Shown one piece after another: positions 17,638 through 25,431 of a stretch of DNA of 53,157 nucleotides. Positions within the stretch are counted from its first letter, which is position 1, and each line of letters begins with the position of its first letter. Origin of the DNA: an uncultured Bacilli bacterium. GTDB lineage: Bacteria; Bacillota_I; Bacilli_A; RF39; UBA660. The position numbers were made by a program, and so were the translations under genes. Where the stretch lies: positions 1 to 53,157 of the forward strand of contig CAKONI010000004.1 of the NCBI GenBank assembly GCA_934097105.1. The letters run 5' to 3'. The notes under the pieces are model-generated. The model was given only the letters and a program-made list of their open reading frames with translations, had not been told where the DNA came from and did no database searches.

Positions 17638-18366
17638 AATATCTCCTCACTTCTTTAACTAACATTATATAATTCTTAAATAAAATATGCAATATTAAAA
17701 AAACCATTTTTATAGAAATAGTTTTATGTGTAATTATATCTTCTGACAATGTTTTTATTTTAAAACTTAATATATCTAATAGTTTTGCTCCAATATCTTC
17801 TTTTAGAGAGTTTATATAGTTATATAATTTTTTTACCAATCTTTTCACATATAATATATCTTCATTATTTTCAACTATCATACAATAACAAAGACTGGTA
17901 TTTTCATATCCTTTCTTTATTTCTAATTTATTAAAATTATCAAATTGTTTAGACTCTTTATGAAATGTAACTAACAAATTATTTTGATTTATCTGAATTT
18001 CTAAAATTTTATTTATAAATCTATATGCTACATTTTTAATTAAGTAATTTCTTTTTATCCCATTATTAATACTTAATATTTCCTTATCTAATTTATCAAA
18101 TAATGATATAGCAATTTTTTCTTATTAAATATAAGATTTTCATAAGTATTAGTATCAATATTATTTTTAGAATCTTCTTTTATTTTAATTACATTAAATG
18201 ATTGTTTCATATTATTATCAAATTCAATCCTTTCATTACTAGAGTATTCAACACCATCATAAATCAAATTATATGTAGAACAAACATCAATTTTGGCACT
18301 ATATTTTATACTATTTGCAAGGGTTTCTTCAAATTCAAAAGTGTTCCTGTATTTACTCCAAGATTG
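17597..18366 (-). pseudogene. DUF5655-like protein, frameshifted, no own start
   Basis: Two frames (18369-18088 and 17977-17597) join into one reading if one A is added to the run of six at 18115-18120: ENLIFNKKKIAISLFDKLDKE, continuing through RNYLIKNVAYRF and ENNEDILYVKRLVKKLYNYI. The second half resembles the DUF5655 (COG3586) domain, with the pattern of a Lys/Tyr strand, hydrophobic strands and a closing DLDYV-type helix. That family is found near restriction-like genes; its role is unclear. The gene has no start codon of its own: its frame opens at the attP core and, in the excised form, is continuous with the recombinase frame. The only ATG in the integrated state (18367-18369) is half host DNA and lacks a ribosome site. 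Confidence 0.55.
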
Positions 18367-19409
18367 CATGAGTTTTCAAATACTTGAAGAAATGTTTGAG
18401 CACCATGGCCACCGGGTTTCCAGCATTTAATTTTTGCACCGGATACTTTTACGGATCCACTGTCATAGAATGTATCTTTTTCTAGGTTTACTGCGCCCTC
18501 TTCTACAGCAGCCGCGGTTGTTATTATTTTAAAGGTAGAGCCTGGTTCATATGTCATCCATATTGGAAGATTTCTATTTAATGTTTCTGTATCATATTTT
18601 TTATAATTGTTAGGATCAAAATTTGGTCTTGAACTCATTCCTAGAATTTCTCCAGTATTAGGGTCCATAGCGACCGCTAAAGCATGATCGGGAGTAAAGG
18701 CTTTTGCTATGTTATCTAGTTCTCTTTCAATTGATGTTTGAATATCAAAGTCTACTGTTAGCATTACATCAAGTCCAGATGATGGTTCAGTATATACTTC
18801 GGCCATATCTAGTTTATTTCCTTTAGCATCACTATAATATTTAATCGCGCCATCTTCTCCGGTTAAATACTCATCATATAAAAGTTCTATTCCCGAAAGT
18901 CCTTGGTTATCTATTCCTGTATAACCAAGTACATGAGAAAGCATTTTTCCATTTGGATAATTTCTTTTTGCTTCTTTTACTAAATAAACCCCATCAAAAT
19001 TATAACTATTTATTTTATCTGCTATTTCATATGATAAGTTTCTCCCCTCTGGATGAACCCTTTCTATCGATGCTTTTTTAGTTACATGTTTGTACATATC
19101 ATCATAAGGAGTATTTAAAATATCGCTTAGGGTTTTTGCAACTTCTTCCGGATTTTTTATTTGATTAGGAATTATTATAAGACTAGTTATTGTTATATTA
19201 TCCGCAAGAATCTTACCATTTCTATCTAGGATTTTTCCCCTAGAAGCACTTATTGGAAGTTCTCTACTCCATAAATCATCTGATAAAGTGCTTAATTTGT
19301 TATATGAAAATACTTGTACATATAAAATACGAATAAATATTATTATAAATAAAAGGACTGCTCCAAGAAATATAAATTTCATTCTTTCATTATATTTTTT
19401 AGTAAACAT
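18363..19409 (-). pseudogene. Class B PBP, 5' part (split gene)
   Basis: This is the N-terminal part of an FtsI/SpoVD-type peptidoglycan transpeptidase, 349 codons to the Asn of SxN. It has a cytosolic tail, one membrane helix (about 11-30), the dimerisation domain (SRGKILDRNG, HVLGYTG, GLSGIELLYDEYLTGEDG) and the transpeptidase start with the acyl-serine motif STFK at Ser291. It reads QVFENSCN and then crosses into the element, adding 18 foreign residues before a stop at 18306. AGGTGAT precedes the ATG. Joined to 12726-13592 it makes 636 residues, normal for the family. The truncated product would be membrane-bound but inactive. Confidence 0.93.
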
Positions 19410-19493
19410 GCTATCACCTAGTGAAATATATGCATAAAATAAATATTTATAAATTATTAATATAAAGAGTTTTGGTGAATTTTAAAGATAATA

Positions 19494-19523
19494 AAAAGCA
19501 TTAGAATAATATCTAACACTTTT
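19494..19523 (-). terminator. Terminator upstream of the PBP gene
   Basis: AAAAGCATTAGA (19494-19505) pairs over 12 positions, two of them G-U, with 19512-19523 around a 6-base loop; a T-rich tract follows on the minus strand. It isolates the PBP gene from upstream transcription, so the PBP probably has its own promoter in 19410-19493. Confidence 0.55.
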
Positions 19524-19564
19524 CATCTTTAGTAAGTTTTAATTTTTCTTAGAATTTGTAATAT

Positions 19565-19763
19565 TTATTTAATAAGTTTATTAAAAACTTCTATGATACT
19601 TTCTTCCTTATCTAAATTAATATAAATATAATTATCAAAATTGTTTTTACAAAATTTTTCTAAAATATAGGTTTTTCCTGTTTGTTTTGCTCCGACTAGC
19701 ATAAGTGGCATTTTATAATTATCTATCCATTTTTTTAAGTTCCTCTTCTATTTTTCTATACAT
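19565..19763 (-). pseudogene. Truncated AAA-type ATPase remnant
   Basis: Starting at the ATG 19761-19763 the frame reads MYRKIEEELKK, then is lost at a run of seven A (coding strand, 19730-19736). With one A removed it continues WIDNYKMPLMLVGAKQTGKT, a Walker A of the AAA_14/DUF4143 ATPase type, and YIYINLD, then stops after about 65 codons. Intact members have about 400 residues. It is a frameshifted 5' fragment. The rest of 19410-19846 holds the terminator at 19494 and nothing else I can identify. Confidence 0.65.
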
Positions 19764-19846
19764 AATAGTCACCTCTATTTAGCATTTCAACATATTTTGT
19801 ACAAAATCCACTAAATATGTTTTCTATAAAATATAAATACTATAAA

Positions 19847-20344
19847 TTATTGTAATTGAAAAGACATGCCTTTCTTACTTTTGCTCAAAATATATACATG
19901 TGATTTTTTGAACTGTTCTTTATTAATTAATTCTTCTACTTCATCTTTTTTTAACCATGATATAGAAGTGACTTCATCTTCATTTAGTTTTATATCTTTT
20001 GGATTAATTGTTTGGTTGGTGTAGTAAATAGCAAAGAATGCTTTTCCGTTTGGATGTTTTTCGTATCCTAAAAACTTTATTTTATCTTTTATTAAATGAA
20101 TTCCTATTTCTTCTTTGGTTTCCCTTATTATGGCTTCAAGCGGTATTTCTTTATGAAGAACATGCCCACCAGTTAGTCCGTATTTACTACCTTTTTCACT
20201 TGAACTTTTTTGAATTAAAAATTTGTTGTTATTTTCTATAATTATAGTAGAAAGCATAATATAATTATTTTCTACTTTTTCTCCTCTTGTTATTGTTTTG
20301 CCAGTTAAATTATGATTTTCATCATATAAATCTAATATTTCCAT
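19847..20344 (-). CDS. Nudix hydrolase, IPP-isomerase-like
   Basis: A 165-residue protein beginning MEILDLYDENHNLTGK, the N-terminus typical of Nudix proteins related to isopentenyl-diphosphate isomerase (YfcD type). The Nudix box fits exactly: GHVLHKE, seven residues, RETKEEIGI. It is likely a soluble pyrophosphohydrolase of unknown substrate; true isomerase activity is doubtful. GAGAGG lies upstream of the ATG. It follows the kinase-like gene by 24 bases and may share its transcript. Confidence 0.85.
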   Translation of the reverse strand: MEILDLYDENHNLTGKTITRGEKVENNYIMLSTIIIENNNKFLIQKSSSEKGSKYGLTGGHVLHKEIPLEAIIRETKEEIGIHLIKDKIKFLGYEKHPNGKAFFAIYYTNQTINPKDIKLNEDEVTSISWLKKDEVEELINKEQFKKSHVYILSKSKKGMSFQLQ

Positions 20345-20368
20345 AAAAATCCTCTCAACTTATTATTT

Positions 20369-20830
20369 TTATTTTTTAATAATTGTTAGTTTGTCTTTGT
20401 ATACTTTTAATTCATTTAATATACTTTTTTCTTGTTTTTTATATAACTTTACATCTGATAGTTGTTTAAATAAATTTTTAAATGTGGGCTTTACATTATA
20501 ATCTTCTTTTCCTTTTCTTTGCAGAAACCATCTTTTTATCATTTGTTTATAAGTTTTTAGTTTTGATATTTTTATATAATATATTTTGTCTGCTTTTTCT
20601 CTTCCTTTTATGAACCTTTTTCTTCCTATATCTTCGATTATCCATGATGAGGAGTTTATTATTTTAGAAAAGGTTTGTTCTATTTCTTTATTGCTTCTTT
20701 TTTTAGTTAAATTATTTTGGTCATATACGATTTTATCTAATTCATAAGATGTTATATTATATTTTTTACTTAATTTTTTTGATAAATATGTCTTACCAGA
20801 TCCGGTTGAGCCCATTATATATATTTTCAT
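20369..20830 (-). CDS. P-loop kinase-like NTPase (FlaR/AAA_17-like)
   Basis: A 153-residue protein with the Walker A GSTGSGKT at residues 7-14, ELDKIVYD after the first helices, a WIIEDIGRKRF strand and Arg-rich lid region (KRWFLQRKGK). The layout fits small nucleotide or shikimate-kinase-like proteins often annotated as DNA topology modulation protein FlaR. The substrate is unknown. It is cytosolic and lies between the Nudix and GNAT genes. Confidence 0.75.
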   Translation of the reverse strand: MKIYIMGSTGSGKTYLSKKLSKKYNITSYELDKIVYDQNNLTKKRSNKEIEQTFSKIINSSSWIIEDIGRKRFIKGREKADKIYYIKISKLKTYKQMIKRWFLQRKGKEDYNVKPTFKNLFKQLSDVKLYKKQEKSILNELKVYKDKLTIIKK

Positions 20831-20869
20831 ATTTTTATTTCCTTATTAATTAGTGATTTTGTTTTGATT

Positions 20870-21280
20870 TTAATTATTTTTTAACCACATGTACATTCCA
20901 TCTTCTGGTATTTCTTTTTTTACTTTAAATCCAAATTGCTTGTAGAAATTTTGTTTATTTGGTGCGGACAAAAGTTGGATCATTATTTCTTCATTGCTTT
21001 CTAAATTCCTTTTTATATAATCGATTAGTGAACTAATTAATAGTTTTCCATATCCTTTGTTTCTGTACTCTGGAATAACTATTACGTCCATTAATAGTCC
21101 GGCATATCCACCATCTGTAACAAATCTTGCCATGCCTATTGTTTTGTTGTTTACAATGCATTTAACATTAACTCCATTTTTTAATGAAATGTTTAGTAAT
21201 CTTTCTGAGGGCATTTTCCATCCGACTGAATCTAATATTTCTTTGTATTCTTGGATTGTTAATTCGTTAAATTTTATCAT
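20870..21280 (-). CDS. GNAT-family N-acetyltransferase
   Basis: A 136-residue acetyltransferase with the acetyl-CoA motif A VIPEYRNKGYGKLL (residues about 66-79), the preceding MDVIV strand and a C-terminal NKQNFYKQFGFK motif typical of GNAT enzymes. It transfers an acetyl group from acetyl-CoA to an amine; the substrate cannot be predicted. The ribosome site is weak (AGAGA). Confidence 0.88.
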   Translation of the reverse strand: MIKFNELTIQEYKEILDSVGWKMPSERLLNISLKNGVNVKCIVNNKTIGMARFVTDGGYAGLLMDVIVIPEYRNKGYGKLLISSLIDYIKRNLESNEEIMIQLLSAPNKQNFYKQFGFKVKKEIPEDGMYMWLKNN

Positions 21281-21317
21281 TTTATTATTTCTCTTTTCTT
21301 TATAGTTTTTTTTATAG

Positions 21318-21354
21318 AAAAAGGATTTCTACCAAATGATAGTAATCCCTTTTT
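21318..21354 (-). terminator. Terminator after the SDR gene
   Basis: AAAAAGGATT (21318-21327) pairs with AATCCCTTTTT (21344-21354) with one bulged base; a T-rich stretch follows on the minus strand, just past the SDR stop at 21356. Confidence 0.7.
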
Positions 21355-21355
21355 A

Positions 21356-22132
21356 TTATACTATTGATCCTCCACCATCTACTACTATAAATTGTCCTTG
21401 TGTGTAACTTGATGCATCGCTTGATAGATATAAAATTGTTCCATTTAGTTCTCCATCATTACCTGGTCTACTACTTGGATTTAGCATATTATAGCCATTT
21501 AAGAATTCTTCAGATTTAAATAAAGTATCTTCTGTCATTCCTGTTTTAAATAAAGCAGGTCCGATGGCGTTTACTGTTATTCCATATCTTGCATAAGAAC
21601 AAGCCATTCCTTTTGTAAGACCTAAAATAGCGGATTTTGAAGCGTTGTAACTATGTCTTATAAATATATCGCTTTTATCTGCAATTATTGCATTTACTGA
21701 AGCAATATTTACTATTTTTCCATATTTTCTTTCTTTCATTCCTGGTATTATATATTTACTTAATAGATACATACCTCTTACATTTACGTTGAATGATTTG
21801 TCCCATTCTTCTACTTCTAGAGTTTCTACTCCTCCGCGGATAGCAACTCCTGCATTGTTAAGTAAAATGTCTATGTGACCATATTCTTCTAGTATTTGGT
21901 CCACGGCATTTTTGATCATTTCTTCACTTGTTACATCGCATTCGATTGCTAGTGCTTTTCTTCCTGTTTTTTTTATTTCTTCTTTTACTATATTTAGTTT
22001 TTCTAAACTTAAATCTAGTAATGCTACGTCTGCACCATACTCAGCATACATATTAGCAGCGCTTCTTCCAAGTCCTGAAGATGCTCCGGTAATTACTGCT
22101 ACTTTTCCTTCTAAATTGAATAAATTTTTCAT
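21356..22132 (-). CDS. Short-chain dehydrogenase/reductase
   Basis: A 258-residue classical SDR. The NAD(P) fold has TGASSGLG at residues 16-23 and an Asp (LLD) at the end of the second strand, which suggests NAD(H). NNAGVAIRGG, the catalytic Ser (IASVNA), the YNASK motif (Tyr and Lys) and the end VVDGGGSIV are all present. It resembles gluconate 5-dehydrogenase or related sugar-alcohol oxidoreductases, though a 3-oxoacyl-ACP reductase cannot be excluded. AGGAGG precedes the ATG. Terminators on both sides suggest it is transcribed alone. Confidence 0.9.
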   Translation of the reverse strand: MKNLFNLEGKVAVITGASSGLGRSAANMYAEYGADVALLDLSLEKLNIVKEEIKKTGRKALAIECDVTSEEMIKNAVDQILEEYGHIDILLNNAGVAIRGGVETLEVEEWDKSFNVNVRGMYLLSKYIIPGMKERKYGKIVNIASVNAIIADKSDIFIRHSYNASKSAILGLTKGMACSYARYGITVNAIGPALFKTGMTEDTLFKSEEFLNGYNMLNPSSRPGNDGELNGTILYLSSDASSYTQGQFIVVDGGGSIV

Positions 22133-22196
22133 ATTTATTACCTCCTTTTATTATTATAGCATTTATGTGATTTATATGTAAATATTTTATTTTTAT

Positions 22197-22693
22197 TTAT
22201 ATATCAAATTTTCTTATTATTACATTTACTGAAGTTATTTTTACGTTTCCTGTTACTGGGGTTCCTAGTATGCCTGCCATAACTTGTAGTGTCATTGGTT
22301 TATCGAAGGTGAAGAAGTTTGTGTTTAAAAATTGCATCATACTTATTCCTCCGGCTGGTACCATGAATGATAAATCGCTTAAAACTGTTCCGTTTTGATC
22401 TTTTAAATAGAATATTCCTCCATTTGTTGCGGTTACTTCTGAAATTGTACCGCCTAGGGTTATTTCATAGTTACCTGGTTCGTTTATTATTATGTCATTT
22501 AGGCCGTTGAAGGAAAAGTTATTATTGTCTACAGGAAGTATTTTTTTATCATCGAAATTTAAAAGTCTAGATTCGGTAGTTTGTCCGAAACTTGCATAAC
22601 AAATTGCATTTAATAGTGAGTCGCCCTTTTCTCCTTTTGGACCTCTTTCTCCATAGATGCCGATTTCATATAATCTTTTTTTTATTTTTCCAT
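22197..22693 (-). pseudogene. Collagen-like/BclA-type protein remnant
   Basis: On the minus strand a frame of about 160 codons reads YGERGPKGEKGD, a short Gly-X-Y stretch, then a C-terminal domain with NEPGNYEITLGG, MVPAGGISMMQF and VNVIIRKFDI, like the C1q/TNF-like heads of BclA-type proteins. It has no start codon in frame: ATG GAA at 22691-22693 is out of frame by one base at a poly-A run (22685-22689). Adding one A gives MEKIKKRLYEIGIYGERG. The collagen part is reduced to about four triplets, so this is a decayed or deletion-shortened copy of a surface collagen-like protein. Confidence 0.7.
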
Positions 22694-22789
22694 TTTGAAT
22701 AATATAATTTATTTATCGTTATGTTTCATTTTCCACATCTCATATTTCATTATATGTACAAATGTTTTTGGCGGTTGTGATAAAGTAAC

Positions 22790-22818
22790 AAAAAAAGGCT
22801 TATTGTTTTACCTTTTTT
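22790..22818 (-). terminator. Terminator after lon
   Basis: AAAAAAGG (ending 22798) pairs with CCTTTTTT at 22811-22818; a T-run follows on the minus strand. It overlaps the lon stop codon. Confidence 0.65.
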
Positions 22819-25133
22819 GCCTTTTCTTTTATTTTTTCATAGACTTCTTCATAGGTACTTACGAAGATAAATCTAATTGAACTTTTTATTTCTTCTTCTA
22901 TTTGCATGACTTCTTTTTTATTGGATTTTGGTAAGAAAACTTTATTTATACCTCTGTTTTTGGCACCGATTATTTTTTCTTTTAATCCTCCGACTGGAAG
23001 AATTTCTCCGCGAAGTGTTATTTCTCCGGTCATGCTTATTGTATTTTTTATTTTTTGGTTTGTAAATGCACTTATTATTGCTGTTGTAATTGCTATTCCG
23101 GCGCTTGGTCCGTCTTTTTTTACTGCTCCTTCGGGTACGTGTATATGAATGTCGTTTTCTGTTAGTAGATTATAATCTATATTGAATTTTTCATAATTAC
23201 TTTTTATGTAACTTAGGGCGATTCTAGCGCTTTCTATAAATACGTCTCCTAGGGAACCGGTCATTATGATGTTGCCACTTCCTTTGTAGTAATTAACTTC
23301 TATTTTTAGTATGTCTCCGCCGAATGGTGTGTAACTCATTGCGTTTACTACTCCAGTATATTCTTTGGGAAGTGTTTCGTAGGTGTTATATTTTTCGTTT
23401 CCTAAGTATTTTTCTATTTGATATTCATCTATTATTTTTAATTCATTTTTTTTGTCTATTACTATTTCTTTTACTATTTTTCTTAGGATTTTTTGTACTA
23501 ATCTTTCTAATTCTCTTACTCCGGCTTCTTTTGTGTAATTTCTTATTATTTTTTTTATTCCGTCTTCGGTGAATTCTATGTTGTATTCTTTTAGGTTAAA
23601 GTCTTTTATGTTGTTTGGAATTATATGATTTTTACATATATTTATTTTTTCGTATTCAGTATAACTAGATATTTCAATTATTTCTAGTCTATCTAGTAAT
23701 TCATAGGGAATTTGATCTAGATAGTTTGCTGTTAAGATGAACATTACTTTTGATAAGTCATATTCTTCTTCGATATAGTGATCTTGAAAGTATTTATTTT
23801 GTTCTTTGTCTAGGACTTCTAATAGGCTGGATGCTGGGTCGCCTTTTATGTCTTTGGTCATTTTGTCTACTTCGTCTATTATGAATACTGGGTTGGAACT
23901 TTTTGCTTTTTTCATTCCTTCGATTATTTTTCCTGGGGCTGATCCGATGTATGCTCTTCGGTGTCCTACTATTTCGGCTTCATCATTTATTCCACCAACT
24001 GATATTTTGGTGTAGTTTTTGTTTGTTGCTTTTGCTATTGTTTTGGCAAAGGTTGTTTTTCCTACGCCTGGTGGGCCTACAAAGCATATTATTGGATTGT
24101 TTTTGCCTTTGGTTAATTTATTTAGTGCTAAATATTCTAGTATTCTTTCTTTTGCTTCTTTTAGGCCATAATGGGTTTCGTCTAATACTTTTTTGGCGTC
24201 TTCTATTTTTTCGTTATCTTTTGTATAGATTCCAAATGGGAGTGATAATACTGTGTCTATGTAGGTTTTTACCATTCCTATTTCGCTTGACATTGGTGGT
24301 AATGATTCGTACCTTTGTACTTCTAGTTTTAATCTTTCTTTTATATTTTTTGGAAGATTTTTGTTTTCTATTTTTTCTTTTAGGATACTTATTTCTCTAT
24401 CTTTGTCGTAAGATGTTCCTAATTCTTCTTTTATTACTTTGATTTTTTCGTTTAATATATATTCTTTTTGTTCTTGTTCTAGGGATGTTTGGACTTTTTC
24501 TTCTATTTCTTCTTCTAGGTCTGCTAGGCTTATTTCACTACTTATGTCATCAAGGAGCATCATTACTCTTTTTGTGGGTTCTTTTTCGTTTAGATATTCC
24601 ATTTTTCTTTCATATGTTCCTGGGACAAATACTGTTAGAATATCTGTTGTTTTGTCTATATTATTTACTCCGAGTATTTGAGAGAGGATGCTGTTGCTTA
24701 CGTTTGGCATTCTTTCGATGTATGTTTCTACTTGTTTTATTAGGCTTCTTGAATAGGCAGTTTCTTCTAGGGGTAGTAATTTTTTTGTTTCTAGCTCTTC
24801 AAATTTGGATACTTTTATTTTATCTATTTCTTCTTGATATGATAGTACTTTTACTCTTTTTAGACCTTTTATTATTATTCTAGTTCTATTGTTTGGTAGA
24901 TCTATTTTCATATTAATGTAGGCAATTACTCCAATTCTTGGAAAACTTGTTTTGTCTATTGTTTCTTCTAGTTCATCGTTGGGATGAATTATTAATATGT
25001 GTTTATTATAATAGGATTCTGCCAAGGATATTAGTTCTTTGTCCTTGTTATTTTCTAGTTCTAGTCTTATTTCATTGTAAGGAAAAAGGATAATATTTTT
25101 AAGAATTAGTATTGGTAGTTTTCTATTATCCAT
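22800..25133 (-). CDS. lon: Lon protease, ATP-dependent
   Basis: A 777-residue LonA. It degrades misfolded and regulatory proteins in the cytosol as a hexamer. Domains in order: the N-terminal substrate domain (1-200), a coiled coil, the AAA+ ATPase with Walker A GPPGVGKTT near 350 and FIIDEVDKM (Walker B), and the serine-lysine protease domain with GPSAG (catalytic Ser) and GGLKEK (catalytic Lys) near the end. The length is normal. AAGGAGGG lies before the ATG. It has a clear promoter at 25166-25193 and is divergent from the cse60-like gene. Confidence 0.97.
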   Translation of the reverse strand: MDNRKLPILILKNIILFPYNEIRLELENNKDKELISLAESYYNKHILIIHPNDELEETIDKTSFPRIGVIAYINMKIDLPNNRTRIIIKGLKRVKVLSYQEEIDKIKVSKFEELETKKLLPLEETAYSRSLIKQVETYIERMPNVSNSILSQILGVNNIDKTTDILTVFVPGTYERKMEYLNEKEPTKRVMMLLDDISSEISLADLEEEIEEKVQTSLEQEQKEYILNEKIKVIKEELGTSYDKDREISILKEKIENKNLPKNIKERLKLEVQRYESLPPMSSEIGMVKTYIDTVLSLPFGIYTKDNEKIEDAKKVLDETHYGLKEAKERILEYLALNKLTKGKNNPIICFVGPPGVGKTTFAKTIAKATNKNYTKISVGGINDEAEIVGHRRAYIGSAPGKIIEGMKKAKSSNPVFIIDEVDKMTKDIKGDPASSLLEVLDKEQNKYFQDHYIEEEYDLSKVMFILTANYLDQIPYELLDRLEIIEISSYTEYEKINICKNHIIPNNIKDFNLKEYNIEFTEDGIKKIIRNYTKEAGVRELERLVQKILRKIVKEIVIDKKNELKIIDEYQIEKYLGNEKYNTYETLPKEYTGVVNAMSYTPFGGDILKIEVNYYKGSGNIIMTGSLGDVFIESARIALSYIKSNYEKFNIDYNLLTENDIHIHVPEGAVKKDGPSAGIAITTAIISAFTNQKIKNTISMTGEITLRGEILPVGGLKEKIIGAKNRGINKVFLPKSNKKEVMQIEEEIKSSIRFIFVSTYEEVYEKIKEKAKKVKQ

Positions 25134-25165
25134 TATTTTCCCTCCTTGTGTAAATATTTCTTTTT

Positions 25166-25193
25166 ATTATATATTATTTTTTTAATTTATCAA
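25166..25193 (-). promoter_or_regulatory. Promoter of lon
   Basis: TTGATA (25188-25193) and TATAAT (25166-25171) lie 16 bases apart on the minus strand, about 33 bases before the lon ATG. No CIRCE-like inverted repeat is seen next to it. Confidence 0.65.
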
Positions 25194-25248
25194 GTAAAAT
25201 CTACAAGTTTTTTGATTTTTTTTGTTTATTATTGTATTGGTGATACTT

Positions 25249-25416
25249 ATGAAAGTTAAATTATTTGATGAAAGTCATGAAAAGGATTTGGAAGATGCGA
25301 TTAATGGTTTTTTGAGTGAGGATATTGATGTTATTGATATTAAATATGAGGTGGCGATTGAAACATTTGGTGAAGAGCAAATATATTGTTTTTCTGCGAT
25401 GATCATTTATAATTAA
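25249..25416 (+). CDS. Cse60-like small protein
   Basis: A 55-residue protein, MKVKLFDESHEKDLEDAINGF to YCFSAMIIYN. The start DESHEKDLE and the GEEQIYCFSA end match the Cse60 family of Bacilli, first named as a small sigma-E-controlled sporulation protein in Bacillus subtilis. Its biochemical role is not known. I chose the ATG at 25249 because GGTGAT lies before it and family members start MKVK; the longer frame adds an unlike hydrophobic stretch. It is on the plus strand, divergent from lon. Its presence alone does not prove sporulation. Confidence 0.8.
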   Translation: MKVKLFDESHEKDLEDAINGFLSEDIDVIDIKYEVAIETFGEEQIYCFSAMIIYN

Positions 25417-25431
25417 AAAGATACAAGGTTT

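Larger units (their letters stand above)
13591..18367 (-). mobile_element. 4.77-kb serine-recombinase element inserted in the PBP gene
   Basis: The limits are set by the two halves of the PBP gene. The shared core TTGC (plus strand) occurs at 13591-13594 and 18364-18367, so 4773 bases are added. Joining outer flanks gives attB, reading Phe-Glu-Asn-Ser-Cys-Asn-Pro-Gly in frame. Joining inner flanks gives attP with arms AAGTGTTCGTGTATTGACAC and, on the other strand, AAGTGTTCCTGTATTTACTC, equal at 17 of 20 positions and centred on AA within GCAA. Contents, all minus strand: large serine recombinase, a small intact ORF, two broken small ORFs, a broken PHP gene, an intact Nudix gene and a frameshifted DUF5655-like gene. 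There are no phage structural, conjugation or replication genes. It looks like a small integrative element that relies on its own recombinase. Confidence 0.92.

Noticed and set aside
13591..18367. Prophage or conjugative transposon.
   Set aside because: No capsid, tail, terminase, relaxase, replication or transfer genes are seen; the element is only 4.8 kb.
25249..25416. Cse60-like gene as proof of a spore-former.
   Set aside because: The family occurs with unclear function; no sporulation-specific operon is in the window, so I do not draw this conclusion.
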